Below are positions 32,304 through 39,311 of a stretch of 64,000 nucleotides of DNA, piece by piece. How positions within the stretch are numbered: the first letter of the stretch is position 1; the number at the start of each line of letters is the position of its first letter. The stretch lies in contig CAYYPK010000014.1 in the NCBI GenBank assembly GCA_964473525.1, positions 1 through 64,000 of the forward strand, in the 5' to 3' direction. Position numbers and translations under genes: made by a program. The DNA is from GCA-2687025 sp964473525 (GTDB lineage Bacteria > Poribacteria > WGA-4E > GCA-2687025). The notes beneath the pieces are model-generated. The model had not been told where the DNA came from. It ran no database searches and saw nothing but the letters and a program-made list of their open reading frames with translations.

Positions 32304-32749
32304 CGGGTCAGACTTCCATCTCCGCCGAACGGCCAGAAGGATGCGGAGGCCACGCGCGCGGTGGACCACTCAGGCGCGGTGTCGGCCGCCGCCGATGGCG
32401 CCGCCGCCAGCGCGTCCATCGCGCCGGCCACGACGACCGGCGGACTCGCCGCGCGCACGAGCCCCAGCTCGTCGGCAACAGCATCGGTGCGCGTGGGCGA
32501 ACGGAGACCCTCCACCTCAATGTGGGCCTGGCTGATTTCGTCGCGCACTAGGGCCGCCTGATCGTCCAGCGTGGACAGCTCGTAGGCGATGCACCGACGC
32601 TCGTGTGCCATCCACGCCTGCGCGAGACCCACCGGCAGCGCGGCGGCTAGCAAGAGGAACGGCAGGAACGCGCGGCTCCGAGCGAAGCGACGGGACGACG
32701 TGTGGTCTGCCTGTGGGGCCTGCGTGTCCGTGCTGGGAGTCATCTGCAT
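32300..32749 (-). CDS. ftsL: FtsL-like divisome protein
   Basis: The roughly 149-residue protein lies between rsmH and ftsI, the invariant place of ftsL. It has a basic cytoplasmic N-terminus, one membrane helix (FLPFLLLAAALPVGLAQAW) and then a short heptad-like segment (ELSTLDDQAALVRDEISQAHIEVEGL). An Ala-rich tail follows, ending in a Trp-Pro-Phe segment. FtsL forms a coiled coil with FtsB in the periplasm to activate FtsWI. Sequence identity within the family is low, so position and topology carry the call. The start at 32749 follows the rsmH stop by one base; a second ATG two codons later is possible. The tail after the coiled coil is longer than usual. Confidence 0.82.
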   Translation of the reverse strand: MQMTPSTDTQAPQADHTSSRRFARSRAFLPFLLLAAALPVGLAQAWMAHERRCIAYELSTLDDQAALVRDEISQAHIEVEGLRSPTRTDAVADELGLVRAASPPVVVAGAMDALAAAPSAAADTAPEWSTARVASASFWPFGGDGSLTR

Positions 32750-32750
32750 C

Positions 32751-33653
32751 TCATTCGTTGGCGCGCCGTATCGCACGCAGCTTCGCGCTGCGCGCCCTTG
32801 GGTTGTCGAGGACTTCGTCTTCCGCGGTCACGGGCCGCTTCGTGAGCAACTCGTACGCGCCGTCTCCGGCAGCAGCGGCCCGGAACGCGCGCTTCACGAT
32901 CCTGTCTTCCAGCGAGTGGAAGGAGATGACACACAGCGTGCCGTCCGGGCGAAGCCGGTCGAGGGCGACACCCAGCCCCCGCGTCAGGGCGCCGAGCTCG
33001 TCGTTGACGCATATACGCAACGCCTGGAACGTCCTGGTCGCGGGATGCCTTCTCCCGCGCGCCGAGCCCGGGATCGCCTTCTCGACGAGGGACGCCAACT
33101 GTCGCGACGTGTTGAGCGGCCGTTCCTTGCGCTGCTCGACGATGGCGCGCGCGATCCGGCGGGCCCAGCGTTCCTCGCCGTATTCGCGGATGACGTTCTC
33201 TAGCTCTTCTTCCCGGTACCTATTAACAACGTGGGCAGCGGTGGGTTCTGTTTCGGGATTCATGCGCATATCGAGGGGCTCATCGCGGGTGAACGAAAAC
33301 CCACGTCCAGAGTGCTCTATTTGGTATGACGACATCCCTATGTCCATCAGGATGCCGTCGGCGTCTCTCTCGCCCACGACATCGAAGACGGCGTCAAGGT
33401 CGGCGAAGTTCGCCTCGACGAGCGTGACCGCGTCGCCATACGGTTCGAGACGAGCCTTGGCGAGATCCAGGGCGCCCGGATCCCGATCAACGGCAATCAG
33501 CCGCGCATCGCCGCCAGCCGCCTCGATAATGGCGGACGAGTGGCCGCCGAGGCCGGCCGTCGCGTCGACGTACAGACCACCGGGCCGCGGGCGAAGGCGC
33601 CGCAGCACCTCGGCCAGCATCACGGGTGTATGGCATGGCTCCTGGGGAGGCAC
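32751..33653 (-). CDS. rsmH: 16S rRNA (cytosine(1402)-N4)-methyltransferase
   Basis: RsmH (MraW) methylates C1402 of 16S rRNA using S-adenosylmethionine. The 300-residue protein has HTPVMLAEVL, the SAM loop YVDATAGLGGHS, LMDIGMSSYQ (commonly LDLGVSSPQ) and GFSFTRDEPLDMRM. The helical insertion YGEERWARRIARAIVE, HPATRTFQALRICVNDELG, ISFHSLEDRIVK and NPRARSAKLRA follow. The start is a GTG with AGGA eight bases before it. It is the first gene of the dcw cluster; mraZ, its usual upstream partner, is missing and alr is divergent. Confidence 0.97.
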   Translation of the reverse strand: MPPQEPCHTPVMLAEVLRRLRPRPGGLYVDATAGLGGHSSAIIEAAGGDARLIAVDRDPGALDLAKARLEPYGDAVTLVEANFADLDAVFDVVGERDADGILMDIGMSSYQIEHSGRGFSFTRDEPLDMRMNPETEPTAAHVVNRYREEELENVIREYGEERWARRIARAIVEQRKERPLNTSRQLASLVEKAIPGSARGRRHPATRTFQALRICVNDELGALTRGLGVALDRLRPDGTLCVISFHSLEDRIVKRAFRAAAAGDGAYELLTKRPVTAEDEVLDNPRARSAKLRAIRRANE

Positions 33654-33682
33654 GCTTGATTCCTGATGATTGGGCTGCGGGC

Positions 33683-33711
33683 ATTGTACCGACGCCGCGA
33701 GGCACGGCCAA
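33683..33711 (-). promoter_or_regulatory. promoter of the dcw cluster
   Basis: On the minus strand TTGGCC (33711-33706) and TACAAT (33688-33683) are separated by 17 bases, 30 bases before the rsmH start. The -10 box is followed by GCCCGCAG, a G+C-rich discriminator. On the plus strand TAGGGT at 33745-33750 is a weak -10 candidate for alr. No mraZ-type direct repeats (TGGGN) are visible in the 115-base gap. Confidence 0.6.
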
Positions 33712-33768
33712 CGGTGTTCTGTTTCGCGGCCGTGCGCCGTGTGCTAGGGTACCGGCGCAACCTGGCGC

Positions 33769-34890
33769 ATGGCTAAGTCTGGAGCGCGGATGCGTACCTG
33801 GGCGGAGATCGACCTGGCGGCGGTCAGACGCAACGCGGCTGCGATGAAGGGCCGCCTGGACGGAGCTGCCCTCATCGCCGTGGTGAAGGCGAACGCGTAT
33901 GGGCACGGCGCCGCGCAGGTGGCCGCCGCGCTGCGGGGAATCGCCGATGCGTTCGCCGTCGCGGACCCGGCCGAGGCGGCGGACATCCTGCCGCACGTTG
34001 GCGCTTCGCCGGTGCTGTGCCTTTACCCGTTGGTCGGGTCTGACATGGCTCGCGCGGTAGGGCTCGGCGTCGGGGTGGCGCCGGGCAGCCTCGACGACGT
34101 CCGCGCCGCCGAGAACGCGGCGCGCGACGCCGGCGCCGTGGCGCGGATGCACGTGGAGCTCAACACGGGCATGAACCGGCATGGAATGGACGTCGACGAC
34201 GCCGCGCGCGCGGTGCGATGGGGCCGCGACAGCGATCACATACGTCTGGAGGGGGTGTGGACGCACCTCGCCTGCGCGGACGACCCGCGGGACACGTTCA
34301 CCCGGGAGCAGTCGGCCCGACTGGCGACGTTCGCCGCCGACGTGGGTGTCGACCCGGGCCTCACGCACACGTCGAACAGCGGCGCCGTACTGAACTACGG
34401 CTGGTTGGGCTTTGGCGCGGCGCGCGTGGGTATCGCACTGTACGGCGCGTACCCGTCGCACGCCACGAAGCGCACGGTGGAACTGGCGCCGGCTCTCACC
34501 TGGCGCGCCGCCATCAGCCGCGTCGCACGGCTGCGCAAGGGCGAGGGTGTGTCCTACGGGCGCACGTTCGTGGCGCCGCGGGAGATGACGATCGCGGCGC
34601 TGTCCGTAGGCTACGCGGACGGCTATCCGTACGCCGCGGCGGGCTCCGCGCATGTGCTGATCCATGGGCAGCGGGCGCGTGTGCTGGGGTCCATATGCAT
34701 GGACAGCGTCGTGTGTGACGTGTCGGGTATCGACGGGGTCGCCGCTGGCGGCGCGGCGACACTCATCGGCGCGGACGGCGACGAGCGTGTCGAAGCAGCG
34801 GACATCGCCACCTGGGCAGGGACGATACCGTACGAGGTGTTCACGCGCGTCGGTGCGCGCGTGCGCCGGGAGTACATCAACGACGTCTGA
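33769..34890 (+). CDS. alr: alanine racemase
   Basis: Alr interconverts L- and D-alanine, supplying D-Ala for the wall. The 373-residue PLP enzyme has the cofactor lysine Lys40 in VVKANAYGHG and the RMHVELNTGMNRHGM block. TSNSGAVLN, GARVGIALYG and the second catalytic residue, Tyr near 262, in SYGRTF are present, as is SVGYADGYPY with CMDSVVCDVS (commonly CMDQ). The two-domain layout and length are normal. It is divergent from rsmH and so placed to serve the dcw cluster. The gap to the downstream nucleotidyltransferase gene is 42 bases. Confidence 0.95.
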   Translation: MAKSGARMRTWAEIDLAAVRRNAAAMKGRLDGAALIAVVKANAYGHGAAQVAAALRGIADAFAVADPAEAADILPHVGASPVLCLYPLVGSDMARAVGLGVGVAPGSLDDVRAAENAARDAGAVARMHVELNTGMNRHGMDVDDAARAVRWGRDSDHIRLEGVWTHLACADDPRDTFTREQSARLATFAADVGVDPGLTHTSNSGAVLNYGWLGFGAARVGIALYGAYPSHATKRTVELAPALTWRAAISRVARLRKGEGVSYGRTFVAPREMTIAALSVGYADGYPYAAAGSAHVLIHGQRARVLGSICMDSVVCDVSGIDGVAAGGAATLIGADGDERVEAADIATWAGTIPYEVFTRVGARVRREYINDV

Positions 34891-34932
34891 GTCCACGACG
34901 GCAGACGAGCAGCGACGGAGGGATACGCGCGC

Positions 34933-36312
34933 ATGATCCGACGGGCAATCGTCCTTGCAGCGGGCTCCGGGCGGAAGATCTGGCCGTACGGGGAGTTCCG
35001 GCAGAAATGCGCGATCCCAGTGGCGAACGAGCCCGCGATTCGGCGGACGTGCCTGTCGCTCCAGGCTCTGGGCGTCGCTGAACTCGCGGTCGTTACGGGT
35101 CACCATGCTCAGCAGGTGATGGGAGCGACGGCGGATCTTCCGGGCGTCACATACGTGAATCAGCGAGAGCTCGAAGGAGGGGCCGCCGGCGCCAGAATCG
35201 CGTACGCGGAGCGATTCGCGGGCGAGGACGCGCTCGTAGTGCATGGCGACATCGTGACGACCACGGACGTGCTGCGTGCGTTCCTCGAAGGCTTCGCCGA
35301 CAGCGGCGCTGAAGCTGGCGCCCTCCTCGCCGCGCTGGGGAACGACGACCCCGGCAACTGGATCTGCGGATCCATGGCTGGCGGCCTGCTCACGGACGTC
35401 AAGGGGCACCCGCGCGGGGGATCGCACCGACTGGCGGGGGTGTACGCCCTCGCGGCCTCAGCAGCCGACTGCTTGACGCGGAACCCGGGCTTCGCCACGC
35501 GCGTCGATGTCGGCGGCATGCCGCCGCCGGAGGCGGACATGGCCGGCTCCATGCAGGTGCTCCTGGACGACGGACGGGACGTCTACGCCCAGGAGGCGGC
35601 CGACTTCCTCATCGACATGGACAAGCCCTGGCACGTCCTCCAAGCGAACGCTCGCATGGTGGAACACCTGTGCAGCCAGATCGAGGAGACCATCGTCGCC
35701 GACGGCGCGGAGATCTCCGACGGCGCGGACATCAGCGGGAACATCATGGTCGGCGCGAACACGCGGATCGGGAAACGCGTCGTGTTGAGCGGCGGCGCGG
35801 TCATCGGCGCCAACTGCGACATCACCAACGGCGCCAACCTGCACGGCCGCTTCGTCATCGGCGACCGCTGCCGGATTAGCGACTACTGCGACGTTGGCGG
35901 GTCGTCATCCATCGGCAACAGGTGCATCGTTGGGCACGGCGCGGAGTTCGGCGGGGTGCTGTTCGACAAGGTGTACCTGTATCACTACTGCGAGATGTCG
36001 GGCGTGTTCGGCGAAGCGACCGACATCGGCGCGGCTACCGTGTGCGGCACGCTGCGGTTTGACGACGGCGACGCGCCGCACAACATCGGTGGGCGGACGG
36101 AGCGACCCGTGTCCGGCGCCAATGCGACGTACATGGGAGACTTCACCCGCACCGGCGTCAACGCCATCCTCATGCCGGGAGTGAAGATCGGCTCGTATTC
36201 GTGCGTGGGGCCGGGAGTCATCCTGTACGACGACTTGCCCTCCAAGGAGCTTGTGCTTGCCAAGCAGGAACTCGTGCGACGCCCTTGGGGGCCAGAGAAG
36301 TACGGGTGGTAG
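34933..36312 (+). CDS. nucleotidyltransferase with left-handed beta-helix (GlmU-like)
   Basis: The 459-residue protein joins an N-terminal sugar-nucleotidyltransferase domain (1 to about 235) to hexapeptide repeats from about 255 to 440, as in GlmU and archaeal sugar-1-phosphate transferases. The nucleotide loop reads AAGSGRKIWPYGEFRQK, with Trp-Pro-Tyr-Gly where the family usually has Leu-x-Pro-x-T, and Lys25 as the expected lysine. LVVHGDIVTTTDVLRAF holds the Mg-binding Asp. The repeats (GAEISDGADISGNIMVGANTRIG segments) end in RTGVNAILMPGVKIG. It may make UDP-GlcNAc for the wall, as its neighbours suggest, or another activated sugar; the altered loop leaves this open. Confidence 0.78.
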   Translation: MIRRAIVLAAGSGRKIWPYGEFRQKCAIPVANEPAIRRTCLSLQALGVAELAVVTGHHAQQVMGATADLPGVTYVNQRELEGGAAGARIAYAERFAGEDALVVHGDIVTTTDVLRAFLEGFADSGAEAGALLAALGNDDPGNWICGSMAGGLLTDVKGHPRGGSHRLAGVYALAASAADCLTRNPGFATRVDVGGMPPPEADMAGSMQVLLDDGRDVYAQEAADFLIDMDKPWHVLQANARMVEHLCSQIEETIVADGAEISDGADISGNIMVGANTRIGKRVVLSGGAVIGANCDITNGANLHGRFVIGDRCRISDYCDVGGSSSIGNRCIVGHGAEFGGVLFDKVYLYHYCEMSGVFGEATDIGAATVCGTLRFDDGDAPHNIGGRTERPVSGANATYMGDFTRTGVNAILMPGVKIGSYSCVGPGVILYDDLPSKELVLAKQELVRRPWGPEKYGW

Positions 36313-36330
36313 CGATGCGCCACCCCGGAG

Positions 36331-37332
36331 TTAGCGGGCCACCACCGACTGCTTCACGCCGCCCCAGAGGTGTGGCTCCAGCCAGCGCCTCCTCCCGCCA
36401 AGCGTTGGGATGAACAGACGCGGCCTGCCGAAACGCCCCTCCCTCGTCTCCGCGATCGTGCGGACATTCGAGCCGTCGATGTCCACGCGGGAAATCCGTC
36501 GGACGCCCCCGACCGTGCTCGTGAAGAGCAGGGCGTTGCCAGTCGGATACCATGACAGGTCTCCCAACCGCGCCTCTGGGAACACGGCTACTGTTTCCCG
36601 CTCGTCTCCGTCAGGGCTCACGCGGCGAATATCGTGGTCGCCGCGTATGTAGGCGATCGTGGATCCGTCAGGCGACCACGCTGGGACGAACCGCACGCGA
36701 CCAGGCCTTATCCGCCGCCGCTGGCCGCCATCGGCATCAATGACGTCCAAGTGGCCTCCTGAACCGAACACAATCCACTCGCCGTCGGGCGACCACGACG
36801 GGTGCGTGTCCGCCGCGCCGTCCGTGAGGCGTGTGACGACCCCCGTAGCGACGGTGATGGAGTAGAGGCTCAGCCGCCCGCCGCTGTCTTGGCCGGGCTC
36901 GTGCGCGATGAACACGAGCTTGCCGCCATCTGGCGACCAGTCGGCGTGGTACACGTTCTCAACATTGTCGAGCGGGATCGCCTGCGAATCGCGCCCGTCG
37001 CTGGCCATGATGACGATCGTGGTAGGGTCGCCGAGGGCGCCGGCGGCGACGTAAGCGATGCGCCGGCCGTCGCGGGACCACGACGGCGATCGGCGGAGCC
37101 CCTCTCCTGCCACCAGCTCACGGGTCGTACCCCCACCGAGGCCCATCGTTGTGATGCTCTGCTCGGATGGCGAGTGCCAGTCGTAGTAGGCGTACACCAC
37201 CGTGGACGCCGCGGGCGCGGCGCCGGCCGCCATACACGCCGCCAACGCGCGCAGAGCCACGGCCACGCCCAGCGCGCGCACGGAGCTCCGCGCGGCGACA
37301 CGGCGACCGTGCCCTCGCAGCGTGTGCGGCAT
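36331..37332 (-). CDS. secreted TolB-like beta-propeller (PD40 repeats)
   Basis: The 333-residue protein has a basic N-terminus and a hydrophobic segment (ALGVAVALRALAACMAAGAAPAAS), a probable signal peptide. At least five WD40-like beta-propeller (PD40) repeats follow: PSWSRDGRRIAYVA, ADWSPDGGKLVFIA, PSWSPDGEWIVFGS, PAWSPDGSTIAYIR and LSWYPTGNALLFTS. These resemble the TolB propeller and prolyl-oligopeptidase propellers, but no peptidase domain follows and the TolB N-domain is absent. It probably binds another envelope protein or ligand. The start at 37332 is preceded by AAGGAG and puts the signal at the N-terminus. Confidence 0.8.
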   Translation of the reverse strand: MPHTLRGHGRRVAARSSVRALGVAVALRALAACMAAGAAPAASTVVYAYYDWHSPSEQSITTMGLGGGTTRELVAGEGLRRSPSWSRDGRRIAYVAAGALGDPTTIVIMASDGRDSQAIPLDNVENVYHADWSPDGGKLVFIAHEPGQDSGGRLSLYSITVATGVVTRLTDGAADTHPSWSPDGEWIVFGSGGHLDVIDADGGQRRRIRPGRVRFVPAWSPDGSTIAYIRGDHDIRRVSPDGDERETVAVFPEARLGDLSWYPTGNALLFTSTVGGVRRISRVDIDGSNVRTIAETREGRFGRPRLFIPTLGGRRRWLEPHLWGGVKQSVVAR

Positions 37333-37378
37333 GCGTCCTGTCTCCTTCGGCCTCGGAGCGGTCTCGGGGACAATTCGT

Positions 37379-37407
37379 AGTGTAGAATCCAGGCGAGGAG
37401 TCTGCAA
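37379..37407 (-). promoter_or_regulatory. candidate promoter of the propeller gene
   Basis: On the minus strand TTGCAG (37407-37402) and TACACT (37384-37379) are separated by 17 bases, 47 bases before the start codon. Confidence 0.45.
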
Positions 37408-37423
37408 CGTTCGACCCGCCGCC

Positions 37424-37454
37424 TTGGGCGTAGCTCCCGACTGGGTGGTATACT
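37424..37454 (+). promoter_or_regulatory. candidate promoter of the LamG gene
   Basis: TTGGGC (37424-37429) and TATACT (37449-37454) are separated by 19 bases, 62 bases before the LamG start. The promoter is divergent from that of the propeller gene. Confidence 0.45.
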
Positions 37455-37515
37455 GCGTGCCCGCCGAGGCGGGGCGGGGACGCCACGAACCAGGGCCGAC
37501 CGGAGAGGAACTCTG

Positions 37516-38358
37516 ATGCGCGGATGCCGGCCCACGATGACGCTCGCTGCTAGAGTGCTTGCCGCCGCGCTCTACCTGTGCGCGGCGGCCATACACGCGG
37601 CCCCGGATCCTGACCTGCAGATCTACGTCGACTTCGACTCGTACGAGCCGTTCTGGGACCACAGATCGTGGATGTTCCACGACCGGTCGCCGAACGGTTT
37701 CGACGTTGAGATTGGCAACTTGGGCTGGGATCTCAAGCTCGCGCGAGGCCGTATGGGGCGCGCGCTCGAGTGCTCGTGGGCCGGCATCGGCTCCGTCCTG
37801 ACGGACGGGGAGCCCGTGTATGAACGCGGCGAAGGGCTGACGATAGCTGTCTGGGCGCGCTTAACGGGTGAAGGTTGGGTTCGGCCGATCACCGTTGGTA
37901 GTGCAAACAGCTCAGTGGTCGAGGCACGCATAACCCGTCACGAAGGCCCCGGCGCTCCGACCCAATCGGTGGGCTGGCTCGCCCTTCAGGACGACGGGGA
38001 GGCCCTGGCGTTCCTCAAGGGCGTCGAGATGGCGGTGACCAACGGCTGGTTCCACTACGCGGCCGTGTATAACCCGGCCTCCGACCTCGCGCTCGTCTAT
38101 CTCGACGGCGAGGAGGCCGCGCGCGCGGACGTCGACGGCGACCCCGCGTCAGACTGGGGCCGGCGGCCACCGGCTTCCGAGATCACGATCGACGTTTACT
38201 CACGCGGCGACGGCCTGGTGTACGTGGACGAACTGCGGATGTACTCCCGCGCGCTGGCGCCTCATGAGATACGGGCGCTGATGCGGCCTGACGTGTTGCT
38301 GACGTCGTCGCCTGTCCCCGCGCTGGCGACGACGTGGGGAGCCCTGAGACACCCCTAA
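37516..38358 (+). CDS. secreted LamG/concanavalin-like protein
   Basis: The 280-residue protein starts with a signal peptide (MTLAARVLAAALYLCAAAIHAAP, cleavage near residue 29). It then has one LamG-type jelly-roll: YVDFDSYEPFWDHRS, GRALECS, GEGLTIAVWARLTGEG, GWFHYAAVYNPASDLALVYLDGE and VYVDELRMYSRALAPHEIRALM. The last block is the classical LamG ending. Such single-domain proteins probably bind glycans or other surface ligands, which is inference. Its stop codon overlaps, on the opposite strand, the stop of the DUF4340 gene by four bases. Confidence 0.82.
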   Translation: MRGCRPTMTLAARVLAAALYLCAAAIHAAPDPDLQIYVDFDSYEPFWDHRSWMFHDRSPNGFDVEIGNLGWDLKLARGRMGRALECSWAGIGSVLTDGEPVYERGEGLTIAVWARLTGEGWVRPITVGSANSSVVEARITRHEGPGAPTQSVGWLALQDDGEALAFLKGVEMAVTNGWFHYAAVYNPASDLALVYLDGEEAARADVDGDPASDWGRRPPASEITIDVYSRGDGLVYVDELRMYSRALAPHEIRALMRPDVLLTSSPVPALATTWGALRHP

Positions 38359-39311
38359 GGCGTCTCCGGCGGCGCCTTGATGAAGTCCTCACGCTTGCGG
38401 GTCGTGAAGTCCTCGGCGGTCCACTTCGACACCTCGACGTGGTACATGGACTCCGACGAGCGGACGACGAAGTCGTCCTCGTCTGAGGACCGGGCGCCGA
38501 CCTTCAGGGTGTACGTGTTCTCGCCGTCTTCGCCGACCTTCGTTGTCACCGTGAGCGCCGCCGCCGGCTGTGCGAGACCGTACTCGGACTTCTCCTCGCG
38601 CCCAAGCGGCTTCGACATGCGCAGCGACGAGACGCGGTTGATGAGCGTGGTAAGCTTCGCCTCGTCGAACTCCTCGTCGTCAGCGATCCCTACGAGAGAC
38701 CACCCAGCCTCTGCGTCCTTGTCGAACTCCATGGCCCCGCTGTCGTTGCGCAGCAGGACGTGGGTGATGTCGTCCTTCTCGATGGTCAGATACACGGTGT
38801 CGATCCACGAGTTCTCGGTGGGGCTCATCTGCCAACTGGACAGGTCGCTCGCCAGGTAGACCTCGTCGGCGCCGTCAAGACGCACGTGCGCTGATCGCGC
38901 TCCAACGGACGATCCCACGTAGAGCGCGGTGTCGCCATCGAGCTTCATATCCAACCGCCGCTCGAACTCGTCGGGATGCACTTTGAGTCGGCGGTGGCTA
39001 CCGTCGGTTCTCGTCGCCAGCCGGGCGCGCGTCACGTCTGCGAGCTTGTCGATGAGCTCCGTCACCTTCTCGGCATCGGCAGGGTAGTTGTCGGCGTCAG
39101 GGAGCACCCACGTGCCTCCGTCCTTCGCCAGCGACAGGGATTCGTCGTCCGCGTTCGTGATCGTGAAGCCCGAGAGCCCGCTGGCGAGATTGGGTAGCAG
39201 CGGCTCTGCGGTGGCCGCGCCGGCGTTCGAGCGAGGCCACAGGACGATTGCGGCGACGACCGCCTGTAGAATCGCCGCTCCAGCGAGTATCTGGTTGCGT
39301 CGTGACTTCAT
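38355..39311 (-). CDS. DUF4340 membrane-anchored protein
   Basis: The 318-residue protein has one N-terminal membrane helix (ILAGAAILQAVVAAIVLW) and a DUF4340-like extracytoplasmic part. In it an NADDESLSLAKDGGTWVLPDADNYPAD block is followed by a beta-repeat (DGADEVYLASDLSSW, YLTIEKDDITHVLLRN). DUF4340 genes are known to follow GldG-type ABC auxiliary genes, exactly as here: start and upstream stop overlap by one base (TGATG). Its role in the complex is unknown. In gliding Bacteroidetes the equivalent ABC system supports motility; outside that group the substrate is not established. Confidence 0.82.
   Translation of the reverse strand: MKSRRNQILAGAAILQAVVAAIVLWPRSNAGAATAEPLLPNLASGLSGFTITNADDESLSLAKDGGTWVLPDADNYPADAEKVTELIDKLADVTRARLATRTDGSHRRLKVHPDEFERRLDMKLDGDTALYVGSSVGARSAHVRLDGADEVYLASDLSSWQMSPTENSWIDTVYLTIEKDDITHVLLRNDSGAMEFDKDAEAGWSLVGIADDEEFDEAKLTTLINRVSSLRMSKPLGREEKSEYGLAQPAAALTVTTKVGEDGENTYTLKVGARSSDEDDFVVRSSESMYHVEVSKWTAEDFTTRKREDFIKAPPETP

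Noticed and set aside
30240..32561. 773-codon plus-strand open frame across murE-ftsI-ftsL
   Set aside because: It is antisense to three certain genes, is full of Arg, Val and His from G+C-rich third positions, and shows no domain. It is a high-GC shadow frame.
33487..35427. 646-codon minus-strand frame opposite alr and the nucleotidyltransferase gene
   Set aside because: It is antisense to alr, has a low-complexity Arg/His/Val composition and no motif.
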